Positions 1 through 10,975 of a stretch of DNA of 64,000 nucleotides are shown here, piece by piece. The translations under genes and the position numbers were made by a program. Each line of letters begins with the position of its first letter. Position 1 is the first letter of the stretch. This DNA comes from Gambelia wislizenii (lineage: Eukaryota; Chordata; Lepidosauria; Squamata; Crotaphytidae), in assembly GCA_030847615.1 (NCBI GenBank), contig JAUMIR010000001.1, forward strand, positions 31,991,501-32,055,500, read 5' to 3'. The notes beneath the pieces are model-generated. The model had not been told where the DNA came from. It saw only the letters and a list, made by a program, of their open reading frames with translations, and searched no databases.

Positions 1-574
1 AAAAATGGCATTTCCAGCCACTTTCTTGCTGGCAAGCCCACTCGCCACCTGCACAGCTGACAAATCTGCTCTCCACTTTCATCCTTGCCAAGAATGTGTG
101 GCGCCCCGAACTGGATATCTAGACTTGTGATAATGCACGAGCCTGTGCATTATTCAAAAAACCTCAGGGAAATCCGCAAAGGCTTTTCCTCCTCAGTAGA
201 TGGGGTTTTGGCCTCCTCCTTCCGAATACTATGAATCTTCAGATTTTCTTTGGGTTTTTTCCAAGCTGTGAGGCTGTGTTTTGGAATAGTTTCTTTCTAA
301 TGTTTCGCCTGCATCTGTGGCTGGCATCTTCAGAGATTTCTCTGAAGATTTCAGAGATTTCTCTGAAGATGCCAGCCACAGATGCAGGCAAAACATCAGA
401 AAGAAACTATTCCAGAACACGGCCTCACAGCCCGGAAAAAAACCAAGAAAATCTGTGGGTGCCGGCCGTGAAAGCCTTCGACTTCACACTGTGAATCTTG
501 TTCACAGTGTGTTGAGACAAAAGGTATTCTAGTCAAATTCTATGAGGAGTATTGTCATCATCTAGACAACCCCT
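1..574. mobile_element. Harbinger-like TIR element 'T1', copy 1 (5' end outside window)
   Basis: The right end reads ...TCTAGACAACCCC at 561-574, the same terminus as at 24600, 28005 and 53430. Upstream sequence (cctccttccgaatac, then acaaaaggtattc after a gap) matches the other T1 copies. The copy is split at 240-491 by a Penelope-derived foldback. T1 copies are non-coding, about 600 bp when complete, with ends like GGGGTTGTCTAAATGGTG; one complete copy has a 3-bp TSD, as expected for the PIF/Harbinger superfamily. The superfamily assignment is inference from TIR and TSD only. Confidence 0.7.
240..491. mobile_element. Penelope-derived inverted foldback inside T1
   Basis: Two arms are reverse complements: one runs from cagattttctttggg to ggctggcatcttcagag, the other from atgccagccacagatgcagg to ccggccgtgaaagc. 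The arm sequence is the same as the 3' region of the Penelope-like element at 38.0 kb. The 8-bp direct repeat TGAATCTT flanks it (232-239 and 492-499). The apparent ORFs on both strands are only products of the palindrome. Confidence 0.75.
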
Positions 575-589
575 CAGATATGTCACTGT

Positions 590-1190
590 GGCTAGATCTG
601 ACAATAGCTCCAGAAACAGGCACAGTTGGTGCACTGGTGCAAACGCACTTCCAGCCATCACTGAAACCTAGTCTGCAAGGCTTGGAGCTGAATCTCAGAG
701 TACGCTCAAACTACAAACCTGCATCTTCATGGGAGTATAACCTCCTCCAACACAAGCTGATTCCTACTGCTTAATCCGCGTTTTGACTGACCAGGAGCAT
801 CTCTGCCTTGTCTGGATTAAGCTTCATTTTGTTCATCCTTATCTAATCCATTACTAATCAAAATGCTGGTTTAGAAACAAAACCAATTCGTCAGAATTGG
901 GTGGAAGTAAATACAGTAGTAGTAAACCTATGTATCATCAGCATCCTGGGAGCACCAAATTTTCAGCTTTTTCATGCATATGCAAAATAGAATGGGAGAC
1001 AAAATGGAGCCCCAAGGAACCCAAAGGCCAATAGTCAAGGAGTCAAATAGGAATCTCTGACATTACTATCTGGCTTGAAGCCAGACAGAAACTGATCAAA
1101 GTAATATTTCCCTCCAGGAACCTGGCAAGCTGGGAGGCCACCATACCTTCCAATAACTTGGCTCAAAATAGAATAATTGGCTCTAGAATT
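590..1190 (-). pseudogene. Decayed L2-clade LINE reverse transcriptase fragment
   Basis: Read on the minus strand, 780-840 gives a recognisable KMKLNPDKAEMLLVS stretch, typical of the region after the YADD box of L2-clade LINEs. Upstream (about 930-1020) decayed traces of the GSxLSPxLF and ADDT boxes lie in shifting frames. Several frameshifts and stops make it non-functional. It was 5'-truncated or eroded on both sides, and no 3' UTR is recognisable because the T1 copy abuts at 574. Confidence 0.6.
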
Positions 1191-1333
1191 GCAGCCTTTA
1201 ATAATCGGAAGCTTTTAAATTATTTGTTCAAATATTTTAACATGCAATGGTCTTAAACAGTTATTTCCAGGTCAGGGCAAACATCTCACAGAAAAATATT
1301 TTTAAAACCCCACATCCTCATGTTGTTTTAGTA

Positions 1334-1646
1334 CAGAAGAATCTCCTATCCGCAGGGGATTGGTTCCAGGGCCCCCTGTGGATAATGAAATCCACGGATA
1401 AGAGGAAACACCCTGTCACCATTCCCGCCACAGGAGCGATCCTGGGGGGCAATCCCAGGGGTGAAGGAGAAGGGAGGCAAGATCTTTTCCTCCCCTTCCT
1501 TTGCCCCCTGTTGCCATTCCCTCCACGGGAGTGATCCTGGGGGGTGATCCCAGGGAGTGAAGGGAGGCGAGATCTCTCCTCCTACCCCCTCCCTCCGCTG
1601 TCACTATCCACGGATAATTGAATCAGCAGCTACGGGGGTGCTACTG
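1334..1646. mobile_element. Tigger/MER2-like MITE with GC-rich interior
   Basis: The element starts CAGAAGAATCTCCTATCCGC and ends CTACGGGGGTGCTACTG. TA dinucleotides flank it (1332-1333 and 1647-1648), as expected for pogo/Tigger transposons. The first 75 bp resemble MER2-type ends (GGGGATTGGTTCCAGGG). It carries no transposase and is non-autonomous. Confidence 0.75.
1419..1604. repeat. Two diverged 95-bp tandem units inside the MITE
   Basis: Units begin with ccattccc at 1419 and ccattccct at 1514, and share gagtgatcctgggggg-like and gggaggcgagatct-like blocks. They explain the overlapping open frames on both strands here. Confidence 0.65.
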
Positions 1647-1648
1647 TA

Positions 1649-3145
1649 TTCTCATAATGTTACATATGACTTTGACAGACAAGCTCATTTTCTTTTAAAA
1701 TATGTAGTGAATCCACAAGTTCTGAACAGAGAATGGATTGCTAGAATTCACCCCTGCTGGAAAAATATCCAGAACTGCTGATGTGTATCAAGTCAAATGA
1801 GATTATGCTAGAATAAATTTGTACTGTGCCCCCCTTTTCTAGACATACATCATTGCTCACAATACAGATTAGAAAACTTTGTTAAGAAACATTACAGATA
1901 TGTACAGTGTTAAACAAACAAGATTCATTTCCCTAAAATGCTGCAAACCTTTCTCTGTAGGTTTATAAAAGCATTCTGGGATTTAATTTGTAAAAACTGT
2001 AGGTTTAAATCCAATTGCTAGTCACAACTAGAAAAGCCCCATTGAATCAAGTGTGAAATAACAAGTCCACACTTACATAAATTCCACTGATTCAATGGGT
2101 GTATTTTAGCTGCAACTAGCAAATGGATTTACCCATAGTTTAAACCTAAACCTTCATATTACAAGGAGCTGAAGAGATGATCAGGGAAATCATTTGCCTA
2201 AGTATGGAGTTTTACAAATACTACAGCAGAGTGGTTTCCTTACATAACTAGAAATGGTTTTGCTTGGGACCAATAAAAATACACCCTATTATCTCTTAAT
2301 TTCACTGTATATTTGAAAGTGCTGAGCAATTCAAATGAAAACCAGGTATTTCAACTGGCTGCTTTCATCTCTTTCTCCCCACTTCCCATTCCCCCAACTC
2401 CCCCTACTATTTTTTCATCCCCTCAGCCCCTTCATTTCTATTTTCATAAAGCTGAAATTGTGAAAGTTCTCTGTTCGAACTAGATTCAGCATCCCATTTC
2501 CATCCCAGCTCTCCAAGATGAAACAGATCCCCAGCTTTTAGGTCTCTGTTCAATCTAGATCACCCTGCCTCCCAGTCACCAAGCTGAAACTGCTGACCAG
2601 CTAGGAGAAAGAAAACAGATGGGGTGGGTGGGTGTAAGGCTGCATGGAGAACTAAAAGCTTCACTTAACAGCGAGCAATAGAATATTTCTACAGTACTTT
2701 GCTTCCTTCTCTTCCAGCTGAGCAGCCATTTCAGCTTGGTGAATGGGAATCTAGGTTGAATGGAGGACGTCCACCATGTCATCTTGGCAATCTAGAGTAG
2801 GCGCTTTTAAAAAAATGAATAGCCATTTTAGAAAGAAGAGGTTGAAGTAGCAATATAATGAGTCAAACAAATACTGTACTGACTAATAATACAGTTTTGG
2901 GCTTGTTGTTTTAGCGCTCATGTTACAGAGAGTTAGGTTTTGTTTTTTTAAGGCAGGAGCCTTTGAAGGAGAACAAGCAAATTCTTTGAAACAAAAGTCA
3001 AAGTCAAAAGGAATGCAAGGTGATTTGACACATCCATAGCTAATATTCCAGTTTACATCACCAGCAGATGCCCACACATTAACTTAAATGAGCTGTTTTT
3101 ATCAACTCACACTGCTGAATGTGGGTATGTTGCAGAATGGAACAT
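1649..3145. other. No gene seen; AT-rich sequence
   Basis: No coding exon or young repeat was recognised. Around 2035-2110 there is a short stretch (cattgaatcaa...gattcaatggg) resembling a widespread old amniote repeat. The 68-aa minus frame at 2576-2782 has no recognisable homology and was not called. Confidence 0.5.
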
Positions 3146-3150
3146 TACTT

Positions 3151-3243
3151 TTCCTTCAGACTGGGTCTGGTTCCTCCCCTCACGTTTCACAGGCAGGGCA
3201 AATAACCAATCAAATACTCCCAACACCACCTTCAGGAGGAGAG
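3151..3243. repeat. DIRS inverted terminal repeat, left
   Basis: The segment ccttcagactgggtctgg ... ccaacaccaccttcagg is the imperfect reverse complement of 11083-11183. A related block at about 3395-3427 (cagcagtgtggggag...) matches in reverse the part next to the right repeat, like the internal complementary region of DIRS1-type elements. Confidence 0.75.
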
Positions 3244-3534
3244 CCAGCCCCAACCTCCTCAGTGATGGAAAAGCAGGCTCCAGCGCAATAACCCACAGTG
3301 GAACACAAATCTTATACATGAAAAGGTGGGAAGGATTCCCTCCCCACAACTGCTGAAAAGGAACCTTCACAATGAGTACCAATGTTCCACTTTCCAGCAG
3401 TGTGGGGAGGGGCTCCTTCAGACTGGGACTCACAGAAGCAGTCACTATCACGGGTAGGTAACAAGTTGAATCAATGTTGCACAATCTGCTGTAAAACCCA
3501 TCTTCCAAAAGATTCATCAGCAGATACAAACTTA

Positions 3535-4730
3535 TCCTATAATGCCTAAGAAAAGACGACGAGGAAGACCAGGTTGCAGCCTTACAAATTTCTAAGAAGT
3601 GGAAAAAGCTGCAGAAGTGTCCGTACTATGAGTTGAATGTGCCAAAATTCCCCCTGATACAGGTAACAAACTATGTATGTATGCTCCTTCAATGCATGCA
3701 AGTAACCAACATGCTATAGTAGACAAGGAAACACGTCTCTCTTTTGTAGATTCAGAAAGCGAAACAAACTTTCATCTTCTTAAAACATTTGGTCCTCTCC
3801 AAATAAAATTTCAGTGCCCTATGCATGCCTAACTTGTGCCACTTCTTCTCCAGGGGAGCAACAGGGTTTGGACAAAATTATGGAAGAACTAACTCTTGAG
3901 ACCTATGAAAAACTGAATTTACCTTTGGGACAAATTAAGGATTGAACTTAAGAGTAACCAAGTCCTTATGAAAAACGCACAACTCTTCTCTAACCAATAA
4001 GGCCCTCAATTCCAATACCCTCAGGGCCAAAGTTATGGCAATTAAAAAGGCCACTTGTAAAGTGGGAAACTTCAAATTCACCATACTCAGAGGTTCAAGT
4101 GGATCCTTAACTAATGCCTTCAACACAACATTTAGACTCCATGAAGGAAAACGATGTACCACCAGAGGTTTCAATTGAGACACCTCCTTCAAGAAAATCC
4201 AAACATGAGGGTAACAAGACCTGCTTCTGGGACCCTTCAAAATAGAACCTAGAGTGGCAACATGCCTCTACAAAGTGTTAGCGGCTAATCCTTTAAGACC
4301 CATCTGTAGAAGGGCCAAAACTGAACCCACCAATGTCTTCTGCAGACAAACCCCTTTACAACGACACCACCTGCAAAAAGCCTGCCAAGTGGATTCATAT
4401 AACCAAATAGTTGAGGGATGGCGAGCAGCCAGAATGGTCTGCACCATGCCCTCCCCACAGCCCTCTGCTAACAGTCGTTTTCCCTCAAACTCCAGAGGCA
4501 TGCAGTTGTAACCAGCATGGGTCTGGATGAAACCAGTAGGTCCAGCCACGGATGAAGAGGCCAGGATTCCCCTACCTGGAGGCTGCTGATGTTGGGAAAC
4601 CAAGGCCTTCTGGGCCATCGAGGGGCTACCAAAATCACTTCCACTTTTTCTAGTCTGATCTTGTGGAGTACTGTATTCTGGAAAGCAGAATCAATGGCGG
4701 GAAAACATAACACAATGCCCTCGCCCATAC
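3535..4730 (-). pseudogene. DIRS tyrosine recombinase and upstream linker, broken
   Basis: The minus frame at 4268-4618 carries STIWLYESTWQAFCRWC and GLKGLAANTL, the N-terminal SAM-like part of DIRS recombinases. The frame at 3935-4240 continues with VVHRFPSW and LVAIT-like motifs of the catalytic domain. Near 3539-3640 the C-terminal block is visible: an HxxR-like AHST with His where the catalytic Arg is expected, a stop, then FLRHYRI holding the candidate nucleophilic Tyr. Residues 4614-4728 (KIRLEKVEVILVAPRWPRRPW) are the conserved block just before the recombinase. Several frameshifts and stops separate these pieces. In intact DIRS elements this enzyme integrates circular cDNA. Confidence 0.8.
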
Positions 4731-4739
4731 TATCCTAAG

Positions 4740-5024
4740 AGCATTATATGCTAAAACTCCCTTCACCCAAAACCTGGACATGAACTGTGGGAGTTTGTGA
4801 TTTTCCTGAGAGGTGAAGAGGTCCACCCAAGTTTGACCGAACTTGTCCTCAATCGTTTGGAATACCAGGGAATTTAGACCCTACTCTCCCGATTCAAGGT
4901 TTGTCTGCTCAACCAATCGGCTCGACAGTTTAGAGAGAACTTCATATATTCTGCTCTTATCAATAGCAGGCCAATTTCCCCCAACTCACCAACGAATGCC
5001 ATCTCATCCATCAGGGATTACGAA
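4740..5024 (-). pseudogene. DIRS RNase H C-terminal part
   Basis: On the minus strand a RADWLSRQ-type motif followed by a VDLF-type motif is readable across frames, as between RNase H and recombinase in DIRS polyproteins. The sequence stops abruptly at about 5024, where CR1 sequence begins; the missing N-terminal part is at 9590-10010. Confidence 0.65.
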
Positions 5025-5340
5025 CACGTTCTTGAATTATGGTGCCCAGAACTGGACACAGTAGTCCAGGTGAGGTCTGACCAAAGCAGAATAGAGTGGC
5101 ACTATTACTTCCCTCCGTCTAAACACTATACTGTACTCCTATTGATTCAGCCTAGAATCACATTGGCTTTTTTAGTTGCCACATCACACTGTTGACTCAC
5201 ATTCAACTTGTGGTCCACTAAAACTCTAGATCCCTTTCACGTGCAGTGCTATCAAGCCAGATGTCATCCATACTATATCTGTGCTTTTCATTTTTTCTGC
5301 GTAAGTGTTGTACTCTACATTTCTCCCTGTTAAAATTCAT
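5025..5340 (-). pseudogene. Old CR1, C-terminal RT fragment (left part of a split copy)
   Basis: The minus strand encodes the FNxEKCxVxHLxRKNEKHRYS...DIWLDSTARERDLEF region that follows the CR1 RT palm, then a decayed continuation to WAPxFK. It ends with TTCAT at 5336-5340, which is repeated at 9138-9142 where the same CR1 resumes. The 3' UTR expected beyond 5025 is missing, so this copy has lost its 3' end at the DIRS junction. It contains multiple stops. Confidence 0.8.
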
Positions 5341-5419
5341 AGAATCATAGAATTGTAGAGTTGGAAGAGACCACAAGCGCCATCCAGTCCAACCCGCTGC
5401 CGCGCAGGAAATCACAATC

Positions 5420-6902
5420 AAAGCATCCCTGACAGATGGCCATCCAGCCTCTGTTTAAAGACCTCCAAGGAAGAAGACCCCACCACACTCCAAGGGAGTG
5501 TGTTCCACTGCCGAACAGCTCCTACTGTCAGAAAGTTCCTCCTAATGTTGAGGTGGAATCTCTGTTCCTGGAGCGTGCATCCATTGCTCCATGTTCTAGT
5601 TTCTGGAGCAGCAGAAAACAAGCTTGCTCCATCCTCAATGTGACACCCTGTCAAATACTTAAACAGGGCTATCATATCGCCCCTTTTTCCAGGCTAAACA
5701 TACCCAGCTCCCTAAGTCTTTCCTCATAAGGCATCGTTTCCAGACCTTTCACCATTTTAGTCGCCCTCCTCTGGACACGCTCCAATTTATCAATATCCTT
5801 TTTGAATTGTGGTGCCCAGAACTGGACACAGTATTCTAGGTGAGGCCTGACCAAGGCAGAATAGAGTGGCACTATGACTTCCCTTGATCTAGACACTATA
5901 CTTCTATTGATGCAGCCCAACATCGCATTGGCCTTTTTAGCTGCCGCATCACACTGTTGGCTCATGTTCAACTTGTGGTCTACTAGGACGCCTAGATCCC
6001 TTTCGCACGTAGTCTCGTTCAGCCAGGTCTCTCCCATCCTGTATCTATGCATTTCGTTTTTCCGCCCTAAGTGCAGTACCTTACATTTCTCTGTATTGAA
6101 TTTCATTTTGTTAGCTTTGGCCCAGCTCTCCAGGCTATCCAGTCTAGGGTACTAGCTACTCCTCCTACTTTGGTGTCATCTTCAAATTTGATAAGTATGC
6201 CCCTAATTCCCTCATCATTGATAAAGATGTTGAATAGCACTGGGCCCAGGACAGAACCCTGTGGCACCCCACTGGTCACATCTTTCCAAGACGAAGAGGA
6301 GCCACTGCTGAGAACCCTTTGGGTTCGGCCAGTCAATCAATTACAAATCCATTGAACAGTTAACTTGTCTAGTCCACATTTTACAAGCTTGTTTCCAAGA
6401 ATATCATGGGGAACCTTGTCAAAGGCCTTACTGAAATCAAGGTATACGATATCCACAGCGTTCCCTTCATCTACCAAGCTGGTAATTTTATCAAAAAAAA
6501 AAAAAAAAAAAGAGAGATCAGATTAGTCTAGCATGACTTGTTTCTCTGAAACCCATGCTGACTTTTTGTGATTATGGCATTGCCTTCTAAATGTTCACAG
6601 ACTCTCTGTTTAATGATCTGCTCTAGAATCTTCCCTGGTATTGATGTCAGATTAACTGGACGATAATTGTTGGGATCCTCTTTCCCCCCCTTTTTGAAGA
6701 TGGGGACAATATTTGCCCTCCTCCAGTCTGCTGGGACTTCTCCTGTTCTCCAGGAGTTCTCAAAGATTATTGCCAATGGCTCTGAGATTACATTTGCCAG
6801 CTCTTTTAATACCCTTGGATGTAGTTCATCTGGTCCTGGAGATTTAAATTCATTTAGATTAAGAAGGTATTCCTGTACTACCTCTTTACTTATTTTGAGC
6901 TG
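5420..6902 (-). pseudogene. CR1 ORF2: reverse transcriptase and C-terminus
   Basis: From the insert edge (LKISKEVVQEYL) the minus strand gives FKKGGKEDPNNYRPVNLTS (6528-6776), then [19 protein letters not shown] (6103-6336), then the thumb/C-terminal region [20 protein letters not shown] and [18 protein letters not shown] (5672-6106), then LNIRRNFLTVGAVRQWNTLP. The catalytic FADD box reads FEDD, a substitution at the residue before the catalytic Asp pair. A poly(T) run (minus strand; A19 at about 6485-6504) breaks the frame between fingers and palm. It is an inactive copy. Confidence 0.85.
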
Positions 6903-8011
6903 GGTGCCAGTTACACGACAGAAATTGTCACGTTGCCTACCGTGACATAGTGATCACGAATCCGCCCCTCGCTGTTTATACGATTTATGTCTCTGATCTG
7001 GATATCCCGTGTGGTCCCGTGACTGATATTTACACGTCCATAGTTCCGGTTTTGTTTAGGTTTTAAATTTTTTATATATTTTTTTTGCTGTTTATCAAAG
7101 ATGCGATTACTCGTGTTTTCACAACCTCGGTGACGCACTTCCTTTAGAGTTCCGTGCCACGAGCGATGCTACTGGCTGGCTGGGGGGGGGGTGGAGAGAG
7201 GGGGGCAGAGCTTTGTTATTCCCCCTTGCTTCGTTAACATTTTAACCCTTTCAAAAGAGGCAGAAAGCATTTTGAAAGATCCTGATAGATCTTTCGCTCA
7301 GTCGCAGGGCTTTCCTTTTGAAATCAAGCTGAGTGCTTTGAAAACAAGCAGAGTGCTTTCCTTTTGAAATCAAGCGCTTGGTTTTCCTCTTGCCTTTTTA
7401 AAATATTAACCCCTACAGCTGGTTTCAGAGATGGCTATAGGCAGGCGTTTTGAAAGACACAAACACAGAGAGGGGGAATTAAAGGGTGCTCATTCGCTCA
7501 GAGGCTTGAATATTTTAATGTGCCAGGGAGGTGACCAAGCTACTACGATCTCTCTGTAACATGCAGTTGAGGAAAAGGTAAAGCTGAAGGGTTTGCAGTG
7601 TAGAAATCCATTTTAAAAGGTAATTGAGTACACGCGCGCGCACACACACACATCAACCTTCGTGCAGCTGGAAGGGATGCCTTTGTTTTCGGCTGGTGAG
7701 GCTGGATCTGTTGAACGGGTGACTGACCCCTCCTTTTCTGGTCCCTGAGCTCTAAGCCCGCCCCCAGTCACCATTTCCGGTCATCCCAGTACCGAGACTT
7801 TTTGTCCCACGCTGTTTACATTTCCGATTTTCCGAATCCTCCAGTGACTTTTTTAAAAACCGGCACAACCTGCAGGACTGGAAGTCCCACAGGTTGAGGG
7901 ATAAAAGGTGGCCCCCCTTCCGAAAATCACGTACCCGACCTGATGTACGTGTAAACTGCCAGGGATCGACACAAATTCTTCCCAGGACATTTTCATCGTG
8001 TAAACGGCCCC
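6903..8011. mobile_element. 1.1-kb T1-related TIR element inserted in the younger CR1
   Basis: The left end (GGTGCCAGTTACACGACAG) and the reverse complement of the right end (GGGGCCGTTTACACGATG) form an imperfect TIR. CTG flanks both sides (6900-6902, 8012-8014), a 3-bp TSD. Removing the insert and one CTG leaves the CR1 reading frame continuous, which supports these limits. The right end resembles T1 ends (block ATTTTCATCGTGTAAACGGCCCC versus ATTTTCACCATTTAGACAACCCC), so it is probably a diverged relative. No transposase is recognisable inside; 7140-7860 holds G-rich and A/T-rich sequence. Confidence 0.7.
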
Positions 8012-9130
8012 CTGGATTTCCCCTATTGAGTCCTCTGTTCCATTATCCTCAGGTTGATCACCCTTTTGCTTTTCTGAAAACACTGAGGCAAAGAAGGTGT
8101 TGTCCCTGTTAGCATTTTGCCATCTTCTCCACGTAGTGGCCCTACCATTTCCTTCTTCTTCCTTTTGTTGCAGGCATACGCAAAAAGCCCCTTTTTATTG
8201 TTCTTAACCTCTCTAGCAATCTTGAGCTCATTCTGCGCTTTAGCTTTTCTGACTTTACTTCTACATGTGTGTTTAAATTCTTCTTTGGTGATTTCACCCT
8301 TTTTCCATTTCCTATATGTGTTTCGTTCAAAACTTAGCTCCGTTGAAAGTTCTTTAATCATCCATTCTGGTTTCTTGAGATACCTCCCATTTTTCTTCCT
8401 CATTGGCACTGTTTGAAATTGTGCCTTCAGTATCTCCCTTTTGAGAAAAGTCCCATCCGTCTTGAAGTCCCTTCTCTTTTAGTATTTCTGACCATGGGAT
8501 CACCCCCCAGTATTTCCCTGAGTTTATTGAAAACAGCTCTCCTAAAGTCAAGAATGCATGTCTGACTATGCCTGGCTTCTCCTTTCCATTGTATAACAAA
8601 CTCCAGGAGAACATGATCACTCTCACCTAAGGATCCCGCCACTTGCACCCCATTAACCAGGTCATCCCTGTTGGTTAGGATCAGATCTAAAATAGCTGAC
8701 CCCCTTGTTGCCTCTTCCACCTTTTGGACCATGAAATTGTCTTCCAGGCAAGTAAGGAATTTGCTAGACCTTGAAGTTTTGGTTGAGTTAGATTTCCAGC
8801 AAATATCAGGATAGTTGAAGTCACCCATCACTACTACATCTCTCCTTTCTGCGTGTATGGTCATGTGTTCTAGAAAGGCATCATCCAATTCCTCCATCTG
8901 ACTTGGGGGTGTGTAGTAGAGTCCCACAATGACATCCTTGTTGTTTCCCTTCCCTTTCATTTTTATCTAGATGCTCTCCACCTGGCTTCCAGTATTGATT
9001 TCATGGATCTCTTCACTGGTGTAAATATCCTTGATATATAATGCTATTCCTCCTCCTTTCCTGTTTGGCCTGTTTCTCTTACGAAGATTATACCCCTCTA
9101 TTCCTACATTCCAATCATGAAACTCACCCC
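8012..9130 (-). pseudogene. CR1 ORF2: APE-type endonuclease and linker to RT
   Basis: The minus frame at 8427-8960 carries VVVMGDFNYPDICW and GSLGESDHVLLEF, the GDFN and SDH catalytic signatures of apurinic-like endonucleases in LINEs. The preceding part (GYNLRKRNRPNRKGGGIALY) is readable at about 8990-9120, separated by a stop. The linker at 8023-8409 shows KRKKKEMVGPLRGEDGKM, typical between CR1 endonuclease and RT. In an intact LINE this domain nicks target DNA; here stops and frameshifts disable it. Confidence 0.8.
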
Positions 9131-9137
9131 ACCAGGT

Positions 9138-9575
9138 TTCATTTTGTTAGTTCTGGCCCAGCTTTCTGATCTGTTAAGGTCATTTTGAATTCTGTATCTG
9201 TCCTGTGGGGTATTAGCTACCCCCTATTAATTTGATGTGATATACAAATCTGATAAGAATGCCCTCTATTCCACCATCCAAGTCATTGATAAAGATGTTG
9301 AATAGCACTGGGGCCAGGAAAGAACCCTGTGGCACCCCGCTAGTCACTTCTTCCCGGCATGAAGAGGAGCCATTGGTGATTACCCGTTGGGGTCGGTCGG
9401 TCATCCAATTGCAAACCCATCGAACAGTTGTATTATCTAGCCCACATTTTACTACCTTGTTTGCAACAGTATCATGGAGAACCTTGACAAAGGCCTTACT
9501 CCAATCAAAATATGCTATAGCCACAGCATTCCTTTCATCTACCAAGCTTGTGACTCTTATCAAAAAAAGAGATTA
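9138..9575 (-). pseudogene. Old CR1, RT palm fragment (right part of the split copy)
   Basis: The minus strand encodes TSLVDERNAVAIAYFDWSKAF, then RPQRVITNGSSSCREEVTSG and [20 protein letters not shown]. The FADDTK active-site box has decayed to FVYHIK. It begins with the second TTCAT copy and joins in frame with 5025-5340 once the younger CR1 is ignored. Its 5' end (about 9575) abuts DIRS RNase H sequence. Confidence 0.85.
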
Positions 9576-9589
9576 GTTTGGATTCCTCT

Positions 9590-10010
9590 GGCAACCACAG
9601 GCCCTGAGCCATATGATTGTTGTAATGTGCCCCCACCCCCCTCAAACTGGCAATGGAGGTGACAACGACTCTCTTAGGATTCTAAATAGGAATGCTGTTC
9701 TGTACTACCTCTGTCAACCACCAGTCCAGGGTATCCTTCACTTCCTTGGGTACCCTCAGCCAGCAGCAACACTTCCTGGCTATCTAATTCTGAAAGGGTA
9801 GGAGGGACTACTGTAGCTTTCTGAGGTAAAAATTGGTCCAGGGAACAGAATCTATGCAGGCCACCATCAATCCCAGAAGTCTGGCCAATACCATGAGTTG
9901 AATTGATGGACGACTTTGCACTTTCCTGATTAAGTTCTGAAGTTTTGATCTCCTGTCCTCTGGAAAAAATACCCTGAATAAGCAGGTATCTATCACCCCC
10001 ACCCCCAGGA
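9590..10010 (-). pseudogene. DIRS RNase H N-terminal part
   Basis: Minus-strand frames carry ARLLGLMVACIDSVPWTNFYLR (9808-10002), the block where DIRS RT passes into RNase H, followed by DTLDWWL-like sequence at about 9720-9760. Stops and frameshifts occur. Near 9580 it is cut by the old CR1; the C-terminal part resumes at 5024. Confidence 0.7.
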
Positions 10011-10021
10011 TACTGGAGCTG

Positions 10022-10752
10022 TTAGATAGGCTCTAGGTGTCTCTTGTCCCTGTTGATCATAAACCTGTGAAACTCCAGATACTGAATGGTGATCTGGATG
10101 CCCTCCCTGATGTGCCAGAGAGATGGAGCCCTGATCAACCAATTGTCTAAATAGGGGTGAACCTGAATCCTCTGCAGACGAAGATGAGCCACCACCAACA
10201 CGGTAAACACCGAGGGTGATGCACAGAGGCCAAAAGGTAATGATCTGTATTGGTAGTGACTATCCTGGTAGGCAAAACGAAGGTAATGATGATACACTGG
10301 ATGTACAGGAATACGAAGATATGCTTCCAATAGATCCAGAGAGGCCAAAAGTCCCCTACTTGAATGCTCTCTAGAATGGACCAGAGAGTCTTCATGCATA
10401 ACTTCCACCTAGTTATCCAATGGTTGACTCTTTGAAAGTTGGGGCTGGCTCTCCAATCCTTAGTTTTTGTTCATTTGTTTGTTGTTTTTGGTACTAGAAA
10501 TAGGTGGGGATAAGACCCCAAGAATTTATCTGAGGTCAGTACTGGCTCCACAACCTTTATCTGTAGATGTTTTATGGCCCCCAGCATGAGGGAGTCTCTC
10601 TTGGCGGACCTGACACTAAAGGACTGAATAAATTTTGGTGGGGGGCTCTTCACAAACTCTATTGTGTACCCTTGAGTTACTGTTCTGATCACCCAGGAGT
10701 CTGAGGATATAGTCCTCCTGCTATGGGTGAACAGATACAGTTGGGTCCCCAC
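10022..10752 (-). pseudogene. DIRS reverse transcriptase
   Basis: The upstream frame (10471-10752) carries WVIRTVTQGYTIEF and YPHLFLVPK, the N-terminal fingers of DIRS RT. The downstream frame (10022-10408) has LASLDLLEAYLRIPVHP, YLRFAYQDSHYQYRSLPFGL and IQVHPYLDNWLI. The expected DDW at the active site reads LDNW, so a catalytic Asp is lost. A frameshift separates the two parts. DIRS RTs copy the element RNA into DNA; this copy cannot. Confidence 0.85.
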
Positions 10753-10975
10753 TGCAGCAAAGCTCCAGTCAGAGACCGAGCAGACTTTCCCCGTTTGGTG
10801 AACTAAGAGGAACCCAACTCAGAAGGAAGACCTAGCAGCCACTAGCTCTCTATATAGCTGCAGCCCCAGTCCCTAGAGTGAGGCGTACAGGATCAAGGCC
10901 AATAGGGGTGTTTGGCGGGGGAGTTTGAGGGGGAGGCCAAAGTTCTGTTTTAGTGCCTACTTCAGATTCCTCAAT

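Larger units (their letters stand above)
5341..9137 (-). mobile_element. Younger CR1 LINE, 5'-truncated, split by a TIR element
   Basis: The 3' end (plus strand 5341) starts agaatcatagaattgtagag, the characteristic CR1 tail. Reading the minus strand, it holds the endonuclease from near its N-terminus (WWGEFHDWN, about 9125) through the linker, then RT to the 3' UTR. A 1109-bp element interrupts it at 6903-8011. Without that insert about 2.7 kb of CR1 remains, against roughly 4.5 kb for a full CR1, so ORF1 and the start of ORF2 are missing. TTCAT at both edges is a 5-bp TSD within an older CR1. Confidence 0.85.

Noticed and set aside
231..532. Overlapping ORFs on both strands with similar peptides
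   Set aside because: They are the two arms of a palindromic Penelope-derived foldback read in both directions, not genes.
3107..3529. 140-aa minus-strand ORF
   Set aside because: It covers the DIRS terminal and complementary repeat region and has no recognisable domain; no evidence that it is a separate gene.
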